64,000 bases of DNA, from the NCBI RefSeq assembly GCF_000153185.1, contig NZ_CH724151.1, forward strand, positions 387,154-451,153. Reading direction: 5' to 3'. The notes below the pieces were generated by a model that did no database searches, was not told the DNA's origin, and was given only the letters and a program-made list of their open reading frames with translations. Below, one piece after another: positions 1 through 8,604 of the stretch. A program made the translations under genes and the position numbers. The stretch comes from Reinekea blandensis MED297. GTDB taxonomy: Bacteria; Pseudomonadota; Gammaproteobacteria; Pseudomonadales; Natronospirillaceae. Within the stretch, counting starts at the first letter, position 1. Every line of letters starts with the position of its first letter.

Positions 1-78
1 ATTGCCGCCGCCCGGGTTGAAGTAAACGACAAAGGCCGTTACCTCCCCACAGACACCGTTGAGCAACTGAGTGCCTGA
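1..78 (+). CDS. 3' end of an unidentified protein gene
   Basis: Frame 1 is open from the window edge to a TGA at 76-78, giving the last 25 residues of a protein that ends in VEQLSA. Reading is continuous and polar (VEVNDKGRYLPTD). The stop lies only 3 bases from the stop of the convergent permease gene, which fits a real gene end. Too little is present to name a family. Confidence 0.5.
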   Translation: MAAARVEVNDKGRYLPTDTVEQLSA

Positions 79-81
79 AGA

Positions 82-1032
82 TCAGATCCACTGCCAGGCT
101 TTCATGGCCACCAGTCCGACACTGGTGGTCAACAAACTCAAGACAGTCGTCACGGCAATAATACTGGCGGCGAGGCTGGCATTGCCGCCCATGGCACGAA
201 CCATCATATAACTGGCCGCCGCGGTCGGCGTGGCCATCATTAAATACATAACGCCCAGCTCCATTCCCCGAAACCCGAAAAGGAAAGCCAGACCGGCGGC
301 CATGTAGGGTAAAACAATTAACTTCAACAGGCTGGCCCAGGCCGTCACCCGCCCGGCGGAAATGAACCCCGACCACGACAAGCTCGCACCGATACTCAAC
401 AGCGCTAAAGGCAAGGTCATCTGCGCCAAATACTCAGCAGCTTCGACCACAAAACCCGGTACCGGCACGCCCGACGTACGCCATACGCCAGATACCAGGA
501 TGGCAATGATCAGCGGGTTGCGAATAAGACTGGAGAAGGTTGAACGAAGGATCGAACGTTCCGATTCCGAAGTGGTCCATCGGTTCAGCGTCATCACGGC
601 CAGGACGTTATAAACCAGCGATAGCACCGCCAGATATACCGATGCGAGTGTCGCACCTTCGACCCCAAAAGCACTGTAGCAAAATGCCAGTCCCACAATG
701 CCCATATTGCCGCGGAACGAGCCCTGCACAAACACGCCGCGCTCCTCACGTATGGGGGTCACCCATCGGCTGAGCAGGCTCAACAGGAAAAAGGATCCCA
801 CAGTAAACAGGGCGCCAAAGCCGACAATGGTCCAGGAAACCTGTGAATCTGCATCCGCGGTCACAATGTTAACGAACAGCAACGCCGGCAACGCCACATT
901 AAACACCAGTTTTGATGCACCCTGATTAAATGGCTCACTGATCCACTCCAAACGCCGAAACCAGACACCGAGCACAACCAGTATGGCGATAGGCAAAGTC
1001 ACCTGCAGAGAAAACAGAATCAGCTCGAGCAA
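82..1032 (-). CDS. AEC family (auxin efflux carrier-like) permease
   Basis: A 316-residue, highly hydrophobic protein with about ten predicted membrane segments in two halves, typical of the AEC/BASS-like transporter group of the inner membrane. The N-terminal half has the small-residue and proline-rich helix (FNVALPALLFVNI) and the RGNMGIVGLA stretch seen in AEC members. The second half contains the LPLALLSIGASL segment, also characteristic. Bacterial members export or import small organic anions such as malate or malonate, but the substrate cannot be read from sequence. It is a single gene, convergent with the gene fragment at 1-78; no regulator is adjacent. Confidence 0.8.
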   Translation of the reverse strand: MLELILFSLQVTLPIAILVVLGVWFRRLEWISEPFNQGASKLVFNVALPALLFVNIVTADADSQVSWTIVGFGALFTVGSFFLLSLLSRWVTPIREERGVFVQGSFRGNMGIVGLAFCYSAFGVEGATLASVYLAVLSLVYNVLAVMTLNRWTTSESERSILRSTFSSLIRNPLIIAILVSGVWRTSGVPVPGFVVEAAEYLAQMTLPLALLSIGASLSWSGFISAGRVTAWASLLKLIVLPYMAAGLAFLFGFRGMELGVMYLMMATPTAAASYMMVRAMGGNASLAASIIAVTTVLSLLTTSVGLVAMKAWQWI

Positions 1033-1216
1033 GACGTTCTCCTTGAAACCGAAGCACGCAAAGAGCGGTCTCGATTCGTAACGAATGGATTGGAAAGTGT
1101 CGCAGTTTACCAGAATCTTGAGGGTTGTCTGGAAGGAAAGCGCGTCATTGAAATGATCAGCATCAAGTCCGACGCAGGTACGAAAAACAGGGAAAATAAA
1201 GGGGCGTACTCATTAA

Positions 1217-1239
1217 AAACGCCCCACTTCGGGGCGTTT
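1217..1239 (-). terminator. Rho-independent terminator of the DUF3461 gene
   Basis: A perfect 9-bp stem (AAACGCCCC / GGGGCGTTT) with the five-base loop ACTTC. On the minus strand it is followed by a T run and lies just after the stop of the gene at 1251-1628. The rest of 1033-1250 shows no gene. Confidence 0.85.
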
Positions 1240-1250
1240 CAAGGCGGGTT

Positions 1251-1628
1251 TTACAGTCGTTCCAAATCCGCTTCAATTTCAGCAATTTTAGAATTGACGA
1301 CCTTTTCCAGATGACGAAGATCGGACAGGATTTTTTTCTTCACATCGGTTTCCTGCTCTTCGTGGCGGGCGATCTGATCCAGCTCTTCGATCACATAGCG
1401 CAGTGTCGGCGCAATTTCAGACATGTCGCTGTAAGAGCCGGAACCACTATCTACTTTGACCCGCTTCTGCTGGCGTGGATATTTGAATTTTTCGCTGCGG
1501 GCAAACAAGTCACCCTTGTCGCGTCGATAATAAACTTTCAATACATCGGCCCGGCCTTCCGTACGGACGGTGTATTTTTCAATTTGGTCGACATCGGTGA
1601 TGCCTATTGCTTTCAGATTTTCGTACAT
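1251..1628 (-). CDS. DUF3461 family protein
   Basis: A soluble 125-residue protein opening with MYENLKAIGITDVDQIEKY, followed by a basic strand region (LKVYYRRDKG, KFKYPRQQKR) and a charged C-terminal coiled-coil-like helix (about residues 75-125). This layout and the N-terminal motif match the DUF3461 family of gammaproteobacteria, whose function is unknown. Length is normal for the family. It is a single transcription unit ended by the terminator at 1217-1239. Confidence 0.85.
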   Translation of the reverse strand: MYENLKAIGITDVDQIEKYTVRTEGRADVLKVYYRRDKGDLFARSEKFKYPRQQKRVKVDSGSGSYSDMSEIAPTLRYVIEELDQIARHEEQETDVKKKILSDLRHLEKVVNSKIAEIEADLERL

Positions 1629-1873
1629 TCGGATGATCCAGTCTCAGATGAGGAGTGTTGAAGCCAAGGACGCCTTCGAATGAATCCGCCATTGGACAGT
1701 TAACGATCAGATTAGACCAGTTCGCAAGCCATTCCAAGCACTGGTCGGAAGGAACGTCGCAACGCTGCAATTCTCGTCACATTCCCGCAGGAACTGTAAG
1801 GTTATGCACCGTTTTGAGTCAGCTCTCACTTCGGGTTACAGTGACCCATCGCTTTATCGATCACGGTAATTTT

Positions 1874-2158
1874 ATGGCCTTACACATGCGACTGATGCAG
1901 CAGGAAATGTATCTGCCCAACGTCACTTCCACCTCAGAACTGATGCGCGCGATTGCCCCGCTGAAGCGGTATTGCAAGGAGCAGTCCAACATCGCGCTGG
2001 CTGTCGAGCCGTTCGAGGACATCGACAGGGGCCGGTTTTCTCTGGTGGTCACCGGCACCGAACGAACCGATGTCGAACAGGAAAGTGATAACCTGCTGCG
2101 CTGGATTGAAACCAAGATTAATGGTCAAACGCTGGCGTCTGAGGTCAGCTGGTTGTAA
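1874..2158 (+). CDS. DUF503/YlxP-like small protein
   Basis: A 94-residue protein read from the ATG at 1874. An open frame runs further upstream to 1655, but those codons look non-coding and overlap the promoter area of the opposing DUF3461 gene. The sequence begins with a short strand (ALHMRLMQQEMYLPNV), continues with a helix and then NIALAVEPFEDIDRGRFSLVVTG cut here as NIALAVEPFED plus RFSLVVTG, the ferredoxin-like alternation of DUF503 proteins. Family function is not established; some members lie beside ribosome-assembly genes. The ribosome binding site is weak, so the start is uncertain. It precedes the mnh operon by 143 bases. Confidence 0.55.
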   Translation: MALHMRLMQQEMYLPNVTSTSELMRAIAPLKRYCKEQSNIALAVEPFEDIDRGRFSLVVTGTERTDVEQESDNLLRWIETKINGQTLASEVSWL

Positions 2159-2301
2159 AGGACGCGATCGTCAGGGCTGAGAACAAAAGGGTGCCGGTTA
2201 TAAATGCCTTACAGCTCAGGTAAGCTAGAACGTTGGTCTGAACGTAAAATTTTCAGCTACGATTATTACGATTTGATTTCTTCACTGGAGAACCACGACA
2301 C

Positions 2302-5094
2302 ATGAGCCTCTATTGGGTCCCCCTGCTGACCTTCATCGGCAGTCTGGTGCCACTGATAGCCGGTCGTTTGGGCCGCAGCGGCTGTGCGGCACTGACCGCC
2401 CTGTTCCCAGCCATTGCGCTGGCATTAATCGCTTCACACATTGCCACCGTTTTTGACGGACAGACGGTCCGCTTTGCTGCCGAATGGGTTCCCAAGATCG
2501 GTCTGGACATCAGTTTCCGCCTGGACGGCCTGGCACTGCTGTTTGCGCTGTTGATTCTCGGTATTGGCTTATTGGTCATTCTGTATGCACGCTACTATCT
2601 GTCCGAGAAGGATGCTATGGGCCGGTTTTACAGTTTTCTGATGCTGTTTATGACCGCCATGCTGGGTATTGTCTTATCCAATAACCTGCTGCAGATGTGG
2701 TTCTTCTGGGAATTGACCAGCCTCAGTTCTTTCCTGCTGATCAGTTACTGGCACCACAGGTCTGACGCCCGCAAAGGCGCGCGCATGGCTCTGACCATCA
2801 CCGGTGCCGGCGGATTGGCGTTGCTGGCCGGCATAGTGCTGATCGGGCAGCTGGTCGGATCTTATGATCTCGACATCGTTCTGGCCAGCGGTGACCTGAT
2901 CCGCGGCTCTGAACATTACCTGACGATACTGGTGCTGGTCCTGCTCGGGGCCTTCACCAAGTCTGCACAGTTTCCGTTTCATTTCTGGCTCCCTCATGCC
3001 ATGGCAGCACCGACGCCAGTCAGTGCTTATCTGCATTCTGCGACCATGGTTAAGGCCGGAATTTTCCTTATGGCGCGGCTGTATCCGGTCCTTGCCGGTA
3101 CCGAAGCCTGGTTCCTGATTGTCTCGATCACCGGGTTGCTGACGCTGTTAATCGGGGCCTATATGGCGCTGTTTAAACACGACCTGAAAGGCTTACTGGC
3201 CTATTCGACGGTCAGTCATCTCGGTCTCATTACCTTATTGCTGGGCATGGGCACTCAACTTGCCGCTGTTGCTGCCGTGTTCCATATCATCAACCATGCG
3301 ACCTTTAAAGCGTCCTTGTTTATGGCGGCCGGTATCATCGATCACGAATCCGGTTCCCGGGATATGCGTCAACTGAACGGCTTGTGGAAATACATGCCGC
3401 AAACGGCAACCCTGGCGATCATCGCATCGGCCGCAATGGCGGGCGTCCCCTTACTGAACGGTTTCCTGTCCAAAGAAATGTTTTTTGCTGAGACGCTCGA
3501 ACAAAGCACACTCGGGTCCATCTCCTGGATGGTGCCGGTCTTTGCGACCATTGGCGCGGCTTTTTCAGTCGCCTATTCTCTGCGCTTTATTCACGATGTC
3601 TTTTTTAACGGCGAACCCAGAGACCTGCCCAAAGTGCCACACGAGCCGCCTCGCTATATGCGCGTTCCGGTGGAAATCCTCGTCGGCCTTTGTCTGATTG
3701 TTGGCATTCTGCCTCAGCTGACCATCGGTGAGCTGCTGGCTTCCGCCTCGACGGCCGTCCTTGGTGGCAACTTACCCTACTACAAACTGTACATCTGGCA
3801 CGGCTTCAACCTGCCGCTGATGATGAGCATTGCTGCCATGGCCGGAGGCGCGGTGCTTTACATAAACCGGCACCGATTGTTCCGGTTTCAGGCGAACTTT
3901 CCTGAGCGCAATGAAAGCCAGATGTTCGATGACGGTATCAAAAAAATCCGTGATGGTATTCGGGTGTTTATGGGCTGGTTTGATAACGGCGCCACGCAGC
4001 GCTCTGTTTTCTGGCTGCTGTTTCTGGCGGTGGCGGTGTCCATTCCGCCGCTGATGTCATTGAACTCGACCGCCGGTTTCCGTCCACAGATCCCGGTGGA
4101 TTCGGTCATGATCGCGGGGGCCACACTGCTCTGTGTCGCGTCCATTGCCACCGTCATCTGGCACCACCAACGGTTGTTGTCGCTGCTATTGTTGTCCATT
4201 GTCGGCTTGATTGTCTCGATTTCCTTCGCACTGTTTTCAGCACCGGACCTGGCGTTGACTCAGCTCTCGGTTGAGGTCGTCACCATCGTGCTTCTATTGC
4301 TGGCGCTGTACTTTTTACCGCAGCGGATACGCAACTACTCGTCGCCCAACCGCATCGTTCGCGATGCGTCACTGTCCGTTTTAATTGGCGGAATGGTCGG
4401 CACACTGACCTACGCTCTGATGACCCGTCCGTTCGAGTCCATTTCCTGGTTTTATGAAGCGAATGCCAAAACGCTGGGCGGCGGCACCAACATTGTGAAC
4501 GTCATTCTGGTGGATTTCCGCGGTTTTGATACCTTTGGCGAAATCACCGTACTGGCCATCGCCGCTCTGGGGATCTTTAAGTTGATTGCGCGCATGCGTT
4601 TGTATCAGCCACACACCGACCCGGATGGCATCCCCTGGGCGCCGGACAAGCACCCCATCATGTTCCAGATCATTTCACAGGCGCTGTTGCCGTTGGCCTT
4701 GATGGTGTCGTTTTACATTTTCCTGCGCGGCCACAACCTGCCCGGAGGTGGTTTCATTGCCGGTCTGATTACGTCGATTGCGATCATCCAGCAGTACATT
4801 GCCCGCGGCTATGACTTCCTGCGTGATCGCATTAATGTCAATTACCTGAGCCTCATTGGCAGTGGGCTGTTGATTGCATTTGTGACCGGGGTCGGCAGCT
4901 TTCTCTGGCAACAACCGTTCCTCAAGAGCTGGCACGATTACATCGATTTCCCGCTGATCGGTGAAGTCGAGCTGGCCAGTGCCATGGCGTTTGACCTGGG
5001 TGTTTACCTGACCGTGGTCGGTGCATCCATGCTGATCCTGGCGAACCTGGGCGGCCTGACAACAACTGATCGACTTCGGGAAGAGGAGGAGTAA
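2302..5094 (+). CDS. mnhA: Na+/H+ antiporter subunit A, fused to subunit B (MnhA/MrpA)
   Basis: A 930-residue polytopic inner-membrane protein, the largest subunit of the multi-subunit Mrp cation/proton antiporter. Residues 1 to about 500 are homologous to complex I subunit NuoL. Visible proton-path residues include Glu137 in MWFFWELTS, Lys220 in GAFTKSAQFPFHFWLPH, and His245/Lys251 in the following helix. The C-terminal part, from about residue 780, is a full MnhB-type domain with the hallmark RGHNLPGGGFIAGL, so no separate mnhB gene is needed. This A-B fusion is the usual arrangement in proteobacterial group 2 Mrp operons. A GGAG ribosome site precedes the ATG. First gene of mnhACDEFG, with genes overlapping or 2-9 bases apart. 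Confidence 0.95.
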   Translation: MSLYWVPLLTFIGSLVPLIAGRLGRSGCAALTALFPAIALALIASHIATVFDGQTVRFAAEWVPKIGLDISFRLDGLALLFALLILGIGLLVILYARYYLSEKDAMGRFYSFLMLFMTAMLGIVLSNNLLQMWFFWELTSLSSFLLISYWHHRSDARKGARMALTITGAGGLALLAGIVLIGQLVGSYDLDIVLASGDLIRGSEHYLTILVLVLLGAFTKSAQFPFHFWLPHAMAAPTPVSAYLHSATMVKAGIFLMARLYPVLAGTEAWFLIVSITGLLTLLIGAYMALFKHDLKGLLAYSTVSHLGLITLLLGMGTQLAAVAAVFHIINHATFKASLFMAAGIIDHESGSRDMRQLNGLWKYMPQTATLAIIASAAMAGVPLLNGFLSKEMFFAETLEQSTLGSISWMVPVFATIGAAFSVAYSLRFIHDVFFNGEPRDLPKVPHEPPRYMRVPVEILVGLCLIVGILPQLTIGELLASASTAVLGGNLPYYKLYIWHGFNLPLMMSIAAMAGGAVLYINRHRLFRFQANFPERNESQMFDDGIKKIRDGIRVFMGWFDNGATQRSVFWLLFLAVAVSIPPLMSLNSTAGFRPQIPVDSVMIAGATLLCVASIATVIWHHQRLLSLLLLSIVGLIVSISFALFSAPDLALTQLSVEVVTIVLLLLALYFLPQRIRNYSSPNRIVRDASLSVLIGGMVGTLTYALMTRPFESISWFYEANAKTLGGGTNIVNVILVDFRGFDTFGEITVLAIAALGIFKLIARMRLYQPHTDPDGIPWAPDKHPIMFQIISQALLPLALMVSFYIFLRGHNLPGGGFIAGLITSIAIIQQYIARGYDFLRDRINVNYLSLIGSGLLIAFVTGVGSFLWQQPFLKSWHDYIDFPLIGEVELASAMAFDLGVYLTVVGASMLILANLGGLTTTDRLREEEE

Positions 5095-5096
5095 GC

Positions 5097-5459
5097 GTGG
5101 AGCTGATCTTTGCACTTTGTGTGGGCGTACTGACATCCTGTGGCATCTATCTTTGTCTGCGGGGCACCACGTTCAGTGTGGTCCTGGGGCTGACGTTGCT
5201 GTCCTATTCAGTCAATCTGTTTTTGTTTGCCAGTGGACGACTGGCGTTGAACGCAGCCCCCATTCTTAAACACTCCGAACAAATCACCGATCCGCTGCCA
5301 CAGGCACTGGTGTTAACGGCCATCGTCATCGGCTTTGCCATGACCGCATTCGCCGTCATCCTGGCGATGAGAGCCCGGGCAGACCTGGGTAACGATCACG
5401 TCGATGGTACCCCGCCTTCATTGGAACAGACGTTGAGACAGAAGGATAAGCGCTCGTGA
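5097..5459 (+). CDS. mnhC: Na+/H+ antiporter subunit C (MnhC/MrpC)
   Basis: A 120-residue protein with three membrane helices, homologous to complex I subunit NuoK. It starts with GTG two bases after the mnhA stop, preceded by the GAGGAGG in the end of mnhA. The sequence has the GIYLCLRGTTFSVVLGLTLL segment (here 20 residues) and the ALVLTAIVIGFAMTAF helix of MrpC proteins. Its stop overlaps the mnhD start by 4 bases, implying translational coupling. It acts inside the Mrp complex in sodium export and alkaline pH tolerance. Confidence 0.93.
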   Translation: MELIFALCVGVLTSCGIYLCLRGTTFSVVLGLTLLSYSVNLFLFASGRLALNAAPILKHSEQITDPLPQALVLTAIVIGFAMTAFAVILAMRARADLGNDHVDGTPPSLEQTLRQKDKRS

Positions 5460-6979
5460 CTCACTTACCGATTCTGCCCATTCTGTTGCCATCGCTGGTG
5501 GGTATCCTGCTGATACTGCCGCCCTTTGCCAACCATTTGCGCATGCAACGTTGGTTTACCCTCGGGGCGTTGGGTGTGTTGGTTATCATCGCCATCGAGC
5601 TGTTGATGACGACCGACCAATCCCCGCTTATTTATATTCTGGGTGGCTGGCATCCGCCGTTCGGTATCATGCTTCTGGCCGACCGGCTCTCCGCCTTATT
5701 GGTCTTGTTAACCGCCGTGCTGGCATTCTGTGCTGCACTCTATGGCGCGGCTTATGAAGAAACCACCGGTCGGTTTTTCTATCCGCTGTTTCTGTTTCAG
5801 ATTATGGGTATCAACGGTGCGTTTCTGACCGGTGATGCGTTCAATCTGTTTGTATTTTTTGAAATCCTGCTGATCGCGTCCTACGCACTGCTGATTCACG
5901 GCGGCGGCAAGGAAAAAACCAAAGCCAGCTTTCATTACATTACGTTGAACCTGATTGGTTCAGCGTTTTTCCTGATCGCCCTCGGAACCCTTTATGGAAC
6001 CTTGGGTACGCTGAACATGGCCGACATGTCCAACCGGGTCACCACGCTGATGCCCTCAGGGCAGATCATCGCTAAGGCGGGCGGTATGTTGCTGTTGGTC
6101 GTCTTTGGCTTAAAGTCTGCGATGCTGCCATTGCAGTTCTGGTTACCGAAAACCTATGCCGCCGCATCGGCCCCGGTGGCTGCGCTGTTCGCAATCATGA
6201 CCAAGGTTGGTCTCTACTCCATTTACCGCGTGTTCGGCGGTATCTTCGGGGAAACGGCCGGATCGTTGGCGTTTATGGCGCACGGCTGGATCTGGCCGTT
6301 GGCAATCGCTACATTGGTGTTCGGCATGTTGGGCGCACTGGCGGCACCATCGTTGCGACTGCTGACCTCAAACATGGTCATTATCTCCGTCGGTACCCTG
6401 CTGCTGACCTTTGTCGTAAACCAAGGTAATGCCCTGGGTGCCGGACTTTATTATCTGATTCATTCAACATTGGTCACCGGCGCGCTTTTCCTGCTGGCAG
6501 ATCAGATTCGTGTGCAGCGCGGAAATGCTCAGGATCGATTCGTGGTGTCCCGTCCCATGGCGCAAGGCAAACCTCTTGGCATCCTGTACATGATTGCCGC
6601 CATTGCGGTCGTCGGGTTGCCACCGCTGTCCGGCTTCATCGGTAAACTTCTGGTGTTGCAGGGCGCTGTCGAGCCACAAGAGCAAACTTGGCTATGGGGA
6701 ACCGTTCTGGTCAGCAGTCTGCTGGCGCTGATTGCATTTTCCCGTGCCGGTACCGCCTTGTTCTGGCATTTATCCGGAAGCAAACCCGGGTCTGAAACGG
6801 CGCACCCGCTGCAGTGGACAGCCATCGTTCTGCTGTTATCGGCCTCACCTTTACTGACAATCTTTGCCGGTCCGGTGACCGAGTTTACGGATCGCGCGGC
6901 CGACGATGTCGTCAACAGCCATGAGTTTGTTCTGCAGATCATCGACCAACAGGAGGCATTGCACAGCGATGGACATTAA
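5456..6979 (+). CDS. mnhD: Na+/H+ antiporter subunit D (MnhD/MrpD)
   Basis: A 507-residue membrane protein of the proton-conducting membrane transporter family (NuoM/NuoN-like). It contains the antiporter helix with Glu in NLFVFFEILLIASYAL and the lysine-bearing segment FGLKSAMLPLQFWLPKTYA, both needed for proton transfer in the family. Length is typical. It overlaps mnhC at its start and mnhE at its end (mnhE ATG at 6969), so the operon is tightly coupled. Confidence 0.94.
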   Translation: MTHLPILPILLPSLVGILLILPPFANHLRMQRWFTLGALGVLVIIAIELLMTTDQSPLIYILGGWHPPFGIMLLADRLSALLVLLTAVLAFCAALYGAAYEETTGRFFYPLFLFQIMGINGAFLTGDAFNLFVFFEILLIASYALLIHGGGKEKTKASFHYITLNLIGSAFFLIALGTLYGTLGTLNMADMSNRVTTLMPSGQIIAKAGGMLLLVVFGLKSAMLPLQFWLPKTYAAASAPVAALFAIMTKVGLYSIYRVFGGIFGETAGSLAFMAHGWIWPLAIATLVFGMLGALAAPSLRLLTSNMVIISVGTLLLTFVVNQGNALGAGLYYLIHSTLVTGALFLLADQIRVQRGNAQDRFVVSRPMAQGKPLGILYMIAAIAVVGLPPLSGFIGKLLVLQGAVEPQEQTWLWGTVLVSSLLALIAFSRAGTALFWHLSGSKPGSETAHPLQWTAIVLLLSASPLLTIFAGPVTEFTDRAADDVVNSHEFVLQIIDQQEALHSDGH

Positions 6980-7466
6980 GCATTCACTCTGGCCCAGTCC
7001 GTTTAACTTTGCCCTGCTGTTGGTGGTCTGGATATTACTGACCAACAGTTTCAGTGTCGGCAACCTGTTGCTTGCCGTGGTACTGGCCTGGTTCATTCCT
7101 TTTCTGGTCAGCCGAATTCAATCGGACACCTCTCGCGTGAAAAAGCCCGGCAAGGCAGTTCGCTATGTCATGGTTCTGCTCTACGACATCATCGTGTCCA
7201 ACATTGTTGTCGCCCGGCAAATCCTGGGCTCGGCCCATAAATTACAACCTGGCTTTATCGAAATTCCGCTGGATCTGCGCGAACCCTTACCGATTACGCT
7301 CCTGGCCAGCACCATCTCGCTGACGCCTGGCACCGTCAGTACGGAAGTCTCCAAAGATCGGCAATGTCTTTTTGTTCATGCGCTTAATGTTCCGGACGAA
7401 GCGGCATTGATCGCTCAGATTAAGTCTCGATACGAAGCACCGCTGAAGGAGATTTTCGGATGTTAG
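6969..7466 (+). CDS. mnhE: Na+/H+ antiporter subunit E (MnhE/MrpE)
   Basis: A 165-residue protein from the ATG at 6969. It is preceded by AGGAGG inside mnhD at an acceptable distance, which decides this start over a longer frame beginning at 6906. It has an N-terminal hydrophobic hairpin (LLVVWILLTNSFSVGNLLLA) and a cytoplasmic C-terminal domain with TLLASTISLTPGTVS, the signature of MrpE. It overlaps mnhD by 11 bases and mnhF by 7. Confidence 0.93.
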   Translation: MDIKHSLWPSPFNFALLLVVWILLTNSFSVGNLLLAVVLAWFIPFLVSRIQSDTSRVKKPGKAVRYVMVLLYDIIVSNIVVARQILGSAHKLQPGFIEIPLDLREPLPITLLASTISLTPGTVSTEVSKDRQCLFVHALNVPDEAALIAQIKSRYEAPLKEIFGC

Positions 7467-7729
7467 AAACGACGATTCTCATTGTCAGCGCACTGATTGG
7501 GCTGTCGTTACTGTTGAACCTCTGGCGTTTCATGAAAGGGCCGCACATGCTCGATCGAATCATTGCGTTGGATACCATGTACATTAACGCCATTGCCCTG
7601 ATCGTTTTGCTGGGCATTTTCATGGGCTCGCCGCTCTATTACGAAGGCGCATTGTTCATTGCAATGCTCGGGTTTGTCAGTACATCGGCGGTCTGCAAAT
7701 TCATTTTGCGTGGCGACATCATCGAATAG
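7460..7729 (+). CDS. mnhF: Na+/H+ antiporter subunit F (MnhF/MrpF)
   Basis: An 89-residue protein with three membrane helices and the conserved RFMKGPHMLDRIIALDTM segment of MrpF, containing the family Asp in the second helix region. The start overlaps mnhE and has a GGAG site within it. Small subunit of the Mrp antiporter, required for complex activity in characterised members. Confidence 0.92.
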   Translation: MLETTILIVSALIGLSLLLNLWRFMKGPHMLDRIIALDTMYINAIALIVLLGIFMGSPLYYEGALFIAMLGFVSTSAVCKFILRGDIIE

Positions 7730-7738
7730 GATTCAGTT

Positions 7739-8089
7739 ATGGATATAGCTCAACTGGCTACGGTCGTGTTTTTACTGATTGGCGGGGTTTTCTTACTGAT
7801 CGGTTCGTTTGGACTGTTCAAGCTGCCGGATTTCTACATGCGGCTGCATGCGCCAACGAAAGCCTCAACACTTGGTATTGGCTCCATTCTGGTTGCCTCC
7901 ATCATCTTCTACTCGTTCAAAGGGGATGGTTTAAGCATCAAGGAGTTTCTGATCACGCTGTTCATTTTCCTGACTGCGCCAATTACCGCGCACATGCTGT
8001 CCAAGGCGGCACTGCATGTTCGCTGTGAACCACGGGCTGACACCCTGAACATCGACAAACTGGAAAAAATCCGCAACCGGGAAAGCTAA
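7739..8089 (+). CDS. mnhG: Na+/H+ antiporter subunit G (MnhG/MrpG)
   Basis: A 116-residue protein with three membrane helices and the MrpG signature FGLFKLPDFYMRLHAPTKAS (20 residues), which includes the conserved basic and proline residues. It is the last gene of the operon. Its stop overlaps the stop of the opposing glycosylase gene by 4 bases, so no separate terminator is visible between them. Confidence 0.92.
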   Translation: MDIAQLATVVFLLIGGVFLLIGSFGLFKLPDFYMRLHAPTKASTLGIGSILVASIIFYSFKGDGLSIKEFLITLFIFLTAPITAHMLSKAALHVRCEPRADTLNIDKLEKIRNRES

Positions 8090-8601
8090 GACGGTTGCAA
8101 AGCCCGGTGCAACGCGTGATGCCAGCGATCGCGTTTTTCCTCAAATCGCATAGCCGCATAGGCCGGGCTGGTGGAAGGCAGGGTCACCACCTCAATGTTC
8201 GGGTTCGATAGGATAGCTTTGAAGTAGCGGCGAAACTCCGTCGCTGCACGGCCTCCGTTTAACAAAACCGTCTGCAGCGATGGCTGTGTCGCCATCCAAC
8301 TGTCAATCGGGTTCGGCACCATGCTGTCGCGCTCGATGGCGCTGTCGAGGCTGCCGGGACGAACGCAGCTTTGCAGCACATCCCACAACGCCACCCGCTT
8401 CGCCAACAACGCCGCGAGGCGATCGTCATAGGGAGCGTCACGGTCGAATCCAAAGAAGTCCGCCATAATCGGCCAGAACGCGTTGCGAGGGTGCGCGTAA
8501 TACTGCACGGCCGTTAACGAGGCCACTCCCGGCATCGACCCCAGGACCAGCACACGAGGTGCTTCACCGGCCGCCAGTGCGAACGATTCCACACGATTCA
8601 T
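8086..8601 (-). CDS. DNA-deoxyinosine (hypoxanthine) glycosylase, uracil-DNA glycosylase family 6
   Basis: A 171-residue soluble protein of the UDG superfamily. Visible motifs are LGSMPGVASL near residue 20, YYAHPRNAFWP near 35 (typical of family 6, which removes deaminated adenine), and the C-terminal STSPAYA loop that contacts the minor groove. The role is base-excision repair of hypoxanthine, and perhaps uracil. It begins 3 bases after the uvrD stop, on the same strand, so it is very likely co-transcribed with uvrD and shares its LexA box. Family 6 assignment is by motif, not by search. Confidence 0.85.
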   Translation of the reverse strand: MNRVESFALAAGEAPRVLVLGSMPGVASLTAVQYYAHPRNAFWPIMADFFGFDRDAPYDDRLAALLAKRVALWDVLQSCVRPGSLDSAIERDSMVPNPIDSWMATQPSLQTVLLNGGRAATEFRRYFKAILSNPNIEVVTLPSTSPAYAAMRFEEKRDRWHHALHRALQPS

Positions 8602-8604
8602 GGC

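Noticed and set aside
1655-1873. Long N-terminal extension of the DUF503-like gene
   Set aside because: These codons are not protein-like, overlap the promoter area of the divergent DUF3461 gene, and the family starts near 1874.
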